Shown: positions 5,466 through 8,262 of the stretch, in pieces | How the letters are laid out: each line of letters opens with the position of its first letter | Numbering within the stretch: the first letter of the stretch is position 1 | Assembly (NCBI GenBank): GCA_900552915.1 | Contig: USBS01000080.1 | Span: 1 to 8,262 of the forward strand | From: an uncultured Sutterella sp. | GTDB taxonomy: Bacteria > Pseudomonadota > Gammaproteobacteria > Burkholderiales > Burkholderiaceae_F | Reading direction: 5' to 3' | Length of the DNA: 8,262 nucleotides | Position numbers and translations under genes: made by a program | The notes under the pieces: model-generated | The model's database searches: none | What the model saw: only the letters and a program-made list of their open reading frames with translations | What the model was told of the DNA's origin: nothing

Positions 5466-6221
5466 ATGGAAAACATCACGCTTGAGCTTTTGCTGTATCT
5501 GGCCGCCGGCGCTGCTCTGGGCGGTTTTGTAAACGGTCTGGCGGGGTTCGGCACGGGCCTCATGAGCCTGGGGATTTGGCTGCAAGTCATGACCGTAGAA
5601 GAAGCGGTTCCTGTAGTGGCCGCCATGAGCGTAGTGAGCGGTGTGCAAAGCCTGTGGCTTACCCGTGCCAAGGTGAAAACCGGACTGCACCGTCTTCCCC
5701 GTTTTCTTGTGCCGGCCCTCGTCGGACTGCCGGTCGGTGCCTGGCTGCTCAATTGGATCGATGCAACGCAGCTTAAGCTTGCCGTCGCCTTCTTCATGCT
5801 CTTTTACACGGCGTTTTTTCTGCTTCGCGGCCATCTCGCAAAAGCTTTTTCAAAGGAACGCCCCGCCTGCGACTGCCTTGCCGGCTTTACAGGCGGCGTC
5901 ATGGGCGGTGCCGCGGGTTTGTCGGGTGTTGTGCCCACAATGTGGTGCGCGCTGCAACCCTGGGACAAGTTCCAAACGAGCGCCGTTTTACGCCCCTACA
6001 ACGTCGTCATTTTGACGCTCGCTTTCCTTTGGTACCTGATTGCCGGCCACGTGTCGCTCGCAACCTGGATCTTCACGGCAATCGCCTTTCCCGTGACGCT
6101 TCTTTTCTCGCGCCTGGGCGTCGCTTCCTTCAGGCGGTTGTCCGACAATATGTTTCGCAACGTACTCGTAGCACTCATGGTCGTGAGCGCCTTTTCCATT
6201 CTTGCCCGCGAATTTCTCTAA
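5466..6221 (+). CDS. TSUP (TauE/SafE) family membrane permease
   Basis: This 251-residue, very hydrophobic protein has about eight predicted membrane segments arranged as two related halves. The family signature appears twice: GGFVNGLAGFGTGL (19-32) near the start and GGVMGGAAGLSGVVPT (143-158) in the second half. TSUP members transport sulfite, sulfonates, sulfoacetate or other organic anions across the inner membrane, often as exporters. The substrate cannot be told here, and no sulfur-metabolism gene is adjacent. A short cytosolic loop around 122-137 contains the ACDC cysteine pair (135 and 137). It starts 18 bases after nth with no clear Shine-Dalgarno sequence, so it is probably read on the same transcript. 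Length is normal for the family (about 245-270). Confidence 0.88.
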   Translation: MENITLELLLYLAAGAALGGFVNGLAGFGTGLMSLGIWLQVMTVEEAVPVVAAMSVVSGVQSLWLTRAKVKTGLHRLPRFLVPALVGLPVGAWLLNWIDATQLKLAVAFFMLFYTAFFLLRGHLAKAFSKERPACDCLAGFTGGVMGGAAGLSGVVPTMWCALQPWDKFQTSAVLRPYNVVILTLAFLWYLIAGHVSLATWIFTAIAFPVTLLFSRLGVASFRRLSDNMFRNVLVALMVVSAFSILAREFL

Positions 6222-6241
6222 GTGGTTCTTGAGCCGTCGAA

Positions 6242-7438
6242 ATGCAACACCCTTACCTGACATATGCCACGGCGCGGTTGGCGTGCATGTTCTACTTCAT
6301 GGCGCCCGGGCTTGCCTACGGACTCATTACGTCGCGCATGCCCGCCTTAAAACACATGACAGGCGCTACCGAAGGCGAACTCGGCATCATTTTGCTGTGC
6401 TTCGGTTTTTCGGCTCTCATCGGGCTTGCCTTTGCGCCGCGCTTGATTGCCAAGACGTCTGCCAAGGCCACGCTTCTTTTTGCCGGCGCCGCCTGCATGG
6501 TCTTTACCATGGTCGTGCCGTTCTCATCCTCCGTTATTTTCTTCGGCGCGGCAATGTCGCTTCTGGGCATCTGCATGGGACTGTGCGATGTCACGATGAA
6601 CGTACAGGGTGTTGTCGTGGAGCGTACCTACAAGAAAAGCTCCATGAACGTGCTGCACGCGGGCTACAACATTGGCGCTGCAGCGGCTGCATTATCGGGT
6701 TCCGTCTTCGCAGCAACAAGTTTGAGCGTTTGGGTCAATTTTGCGTTGCCCGTAGCAATCATGTCCGTCATGCTCTGGTGGGCTGAGCCTCGCCTGATTG
6801 CTGATGCCCCGGAAAAGATCAACAGCAAAGCCGAAAATTCCTCTTCAGTGGTCGTGGAACCCAAAAAGCGGCTGCCGTTTCTCGTGTGGATCTGCGGACT
6901 CTTATGCGTGTGCTGCTACGTTTGTGAAGGCAGCGTCGGCGAATGGGGTAGCCTCTACCTGCATCAGGAAAAAGCAGCCCCCGAATCGATTGCGGCGCTG
7001 GTCTACGCCGGCTTTTCGGTGTGTGCACTTCTGTGCCGCCTGGTGGCCGACCGGCTGCGCAACAATTTCGGCGACTTTCTGGTCGGGACAACGGGAGCGT
7101 TGTTCGCCCTGGTCGGCATGCTTACGGTGCTTCTTGCTTCGAGCTGGACGGTCTGCCTCATCGGTTATGCCATGATGGGTCTCGGTCTCGCTCCGATCGT
7201 GCCGATTGCGTTTAGCCGCGCCGGCGCTATCAAAGGTGTTTCAACGGCCAGAGCCACTTCGCTAGTGTCTTTGCTGGCTTACGCGGGTCTTCTTTTTGCG
7301 CCTCCGGCCTTCGGCATCTCGGCCGAACACTTCGGCCTGCACACGGCGCTGTCTGCCGTGCCCGTGCTGCTAACGATTTTGCTCGTATTGGCGGTAATGC
7401 TCGGTCGACTCATCCGCAGACCAAATTCGGAAGATTGA
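6242..7438 (+). CDS. MFS transporter, YbjJ-like
   Basis: This 398-residue inner-membrane protein of the major facilitator superfamily has two bundles of about six helices joined by a polar loop (about 184-211, with several Lys, Glu and Ser). It resembles E. coli YbjJ: MNVQGVVVER (119-128; YbjJ has INVEGAAVER), CEGSVGEWGSLYL (228-240; YbjJ EGSANDWLPLL), LVYAGFS (253-259), and a motif-A relative RLVADRL (266-272) at the start of the second-half repeat. The late EHFGLHTALS segment (362-371) also matches YbjJ's EHYGLRSAML. The substrate is unknown for this branch. It begins 20 bases after the TSUP permease gene without a strong Shine-Dalgarno. Five cysteines cluster at 218-228 in the seventh helix, which is unusual. 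No terminator is visible after it. Confidence 0.87.
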   Translation: MQHPYLTYATARLACMFYFMAPGLAYGLITSRMPALKHMTGATEGELGIILLCFGFSALIGLAFAPRLIAKTSAKATLLFAGAACMVFTMVVPFSSSVIFFGAAMSLLGICMGLCDVTMNVQGVVVERTYKKSSMNVLHAGYNIGAAAAALSGSVFAATSLSVWVNFALPVAIMSVMLWWAEPRLIADAPEKINSKAENSSSVVVEPKKRLPFLVWICGLLCVCCYVCEGSVGEWGSLYLHQEKAAPESIAALVYAGFSVCALLCRLVADRLRNNFGDFLVGTTGALFALVGMLTVLLASSWTVCLIGYAMMGLGLAPIVPIAFSRAGAIKGVSTARATSLVSLLAYAGLLFAPPAFGISAEHFGLHTALSAVPVLLTILLVLAVMLGRLIRRPNSED

Positions 7439-7461
7439 TCATATACGACATTTTCCGTCGC

Positions 7462-7475
7462 AAACGATCACGTTT
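7462..7475. repeat. Short inverted repeat upstream of the HD hydrolase gene
   Basis: AAACG (7462-7466) and CGTTT (7471-7475) flank ATCA, making a 14-bp near-palindrome. It lies 24 bases after the MFS stop codon and roughly 50-60 bp upstream of the expected transcription start of the next gene. The stem is AT-rich with no T-run, so it looks more like a protein-binding site than a terminator. Confidence 0.35.
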
Positions 7476-7476
7476 C

Positions 7477-7499
7477 TCCTCTCAAAATTCCTCTCAAAA
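7477..7499. repeat. 11-bp direct repeat TCCTCTCAAAA, period 12
   Basis: Two identical copies of TCCTCTCAAAA (7477-7487 and 7489-7499) are separated by one base. They end 12 bp before the -10 element at 7512 and cover the place where a -35 hexamer should be. A spacing of about one helical turn is typical of tandem activator sites on one face of DNA. Confidence 0.7.
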
Positions 7500-7511
7500 G
7501 CACCCAAGACG

Positions 7512-7517
7512 TATGAT
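7512..7517 (+). promoter_or_regulatory. Probable -10 element (TATGAT) for the HD hydrolase gene
   Basis: TATGAT matches the -10 consensus at 5 of 6 positions. A start of transcription near 7524 would leave a leader of about 20 bases containing the strong AGGAG at 7529-7533. No good -35 is found 16-18 bp upstream; the direct repeats occupy that place. This supports independent, possibly activator-dependent transcription of the gene from 7544. Confidence 0.5.
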
Positions 7518-7543
7518 GCTTGAGTCGTAGGAGAAACATAAGC

Positions 7544-8155
7544 ATGTACAACAACGACCGCATTTCCGCCGCCTTCGCACTTGCCGCTCGCGTGCACGCA
7601 CAACAAGTGCGCACATTCACCGCGATTCCTTACATCAGTCATCCGATGGCCGTTGCAGCTCAGGTTGCCATTTGGGGCGGCGATGAGAATCAGTTTATTG
7701 CAGCACTGCTACACGATGTTCTAGAGGACGGCGGTGCGCAGTACAAAACCGTCATCGAAAAAGGCTTCGGAGACGAAGTTTTAGAACTCGTCATGGCGTG
7801 TTCGGATGCCGCGCCGCTGCCCGGTGAAGAAAAATCACCGTGGCAACAACGAAAGACCGCCTATATCGATCACCTCAAAACGGCTTCCGACGAAGCGCTC
7901 TTGGTTAGTGCCGCAGACAAGTGGCACAACCTCACCTGTATCTTCGCCGATGCGCAAAAAATTGGAAACGAAGTGTTTTTGCGGTTCGTGAAAGACGAGC
8001 CGAGTTTGGAACGCAAAAGAACAAAAACGCTCTGGTACTACAGCTCGCTCATACACGTTTATTACGATCGAAATCTATCTGTAGCCCAAGAAGTCGATCG
8101 AGTATTTCAGCAAATTCTTGAACTTCCCAACAAATCACCAGAAAATCTCAGTTAA
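7544..8155 (+). CDS. HD-domain hydrolase, probable small alarmone hydrolase
   Basis: This 203-residue stand-alone HD-superfamily protein resembles the (p)ppGpp hydrolase domain of RelA/SpoT and MESH1-type enzymes. Key residues fall in the right order and almost the same spacing as in the Streptococcus Rel enzyme: H33 (YISHPMAVA), H57-D58 with E61-D62 (ALLHDVLEDG), and D125 with N129 (SAADKWHNL). R23 in HAQQVRT occupies the place of a conserved basic residue. There is no synthetase, TGS or ACT domain, so it would only degrade the alarmone, probably with Mn2+. A related nucleotide substrate cannot be excluded. The ATG at 7544 is chosen because AGGAG (7529-7533) lies 10 bases upstream and the likely -10 (7512-7517) excludes an in-frame TTG at 7520. 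No alarmone synthetase is adjacent within the window. Confidence 0.85.
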   Translation: MYNNDRISAAFALAARVHAQQVRTFTAIPYISHPMAVAAQVAIWGGDENQFIAALLHDVLEDGGAQYKTVIEKGFGDEVLELVMACSDAAPLPGEEKSPWQQRKTAYIDHLKTASDEALLVSAADKWHNLTCIFADAQKIGNEVFLRFVKDEPSLERKRTKTLWYYSSLIHVYYDRNLSVAQEVDRVFQQILELPNKSPENLS

Positions 8156-8194
8156 TCTCTGAAAGCAAAAAACGACCTGGAGCAACCGCAATGA

Positions 8195-8243
8195 TTGTCA
8201 CGTTCTGTGTCAGAGCAAAGCGATTTTGACACCCAACGTGCAA
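8195..8243. repeat. Long imperfect inverted repeat after the HD hydrolase gene
   Basis: The left arm is TTG (8195-8197), one bulged T, CACGTT (8199-8204), CT, and GTGTCA (8207-8212). The right arm is TGACAC (8227-8232), CC, AACGTG (8235-8240) and CAA (8241-8243). This gives 15 paired bases around a 14-base centre. No T-run follows, so it is not a standard terminator. The right arm contains TTGACA (8226-8231), a perfect -35 hexamer, but no matching -10 lies 16-18 bp on. It could be an operator for a gene beyond the window, an RNA structure, or an element end. The rest of 8156-8262 holds no recognisable gene. Confidence 0.6.
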
Positions 8244-8262
8244 AGGTGGCGCGACACTAGCA

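Noticed and set aside
2178..6241. Complete Rnf complex or nitrogen-fixation cluster
   Set aside because: Only a B-like subunit is present; no rnfA, C, D, G or E, and no nif gene lies in the window. FdxA and Fpr are common housekeeping proteins.
7436..7450. Terminator directly after the MFS gene
   Set aside because: TGATCA at the stop is a short palindrome without a GC-rich stem or a T-run.
8191..8229. A 12-codon frame (ATG at 8191, TGA at 8227-8229) as a leader peptide
   Set aside because: It overlaps the inverted repeat and a GGAG lies upstream, but nothing downstream is visible to support attenuation, and the codon content is unremarkable.
8195..8243. Integron attC recombination site
   Set aside because: An ACCCAAC resembling RYYYAAC and its complement occur, but in the wrong orientation, with no GTTRRRY partner at the other side and a total length too short; no integron cassette context is visible.

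Overview
This 8.26 kb window looks like ordinary chromosome from a betaproteobacterium, most likely a Burkholderiales relative of the gut family Sutterellaceae. That placement is an inference. It rests on the moderately high GC content by eye, a Burkholderiales-type seven-iron ferredoxin beginning MTHVV, and an orphan rnfB lying directly before nth. No mobile element, CRISPR array, tRNA or rRNA was found. The sequence is about 95% coding.

Layout. Positions 1-120 hold the end of an unseen upstream unit and its rho-independent terminator. On the minus strand, 1548-121 encodes an M20 metallopeptidase/dipeptidase. It is divergent from folA (dihydrofolate reductase, 1687-2175), which is followed at 18 bp by a LysE/RhtB-type exporter (2194-2826). 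After a 193-bp gap comes an iron-sulfur/redox block: fdxA (seven-iron ferredoxin), fpr (ferredoxin-NADP+ reductase), an rnfB-like protein with three predicted [4Fe-4S] sites but no membrane anchor, and nth (endonuclease III, itself a [4Fe-4S] enzyme). The same strand continues with a TSUP/TauE-SafE-type permease (5466-6221) and a YbjJ-like MFS transporter (6242-7438). After a 105-bp promoter-bearing gap comes a stand-alone HD hydrolase resembling the (p)ppGpp hydrolase domain of RelA/SpoT (7544-8155). The last 107 bp contain a long imperfect inverted repeat and no recognisable gene.

How the genes may work together. NADPH, Fpr and FdxA form a plausible soluble electron-transfer chain. The RnfB-like protein next door is a candidate partner. 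Its coupling to nth (the nth ribosome-binding site overlaps the rnfB stop codon) recalls the rsxABCDGE-nth operon of E. coli, but here only the B subunit is present. A redox or Fe-S maintenance link to the DNA repair enzyme is the most interesting biological hypothesis in the window; it is inference only. The transporters and the M20 peptidase show no evident link to this block. The HD hydrolase appears to have its own promoter, with an unusual 12-bp-period direct repeat where a -35 element would be expected.

Limits: no searches or folding calculations were run. Family calls come from motifs and remembered homologues, promoters are judged by eye, and both flanking contexts are missing.
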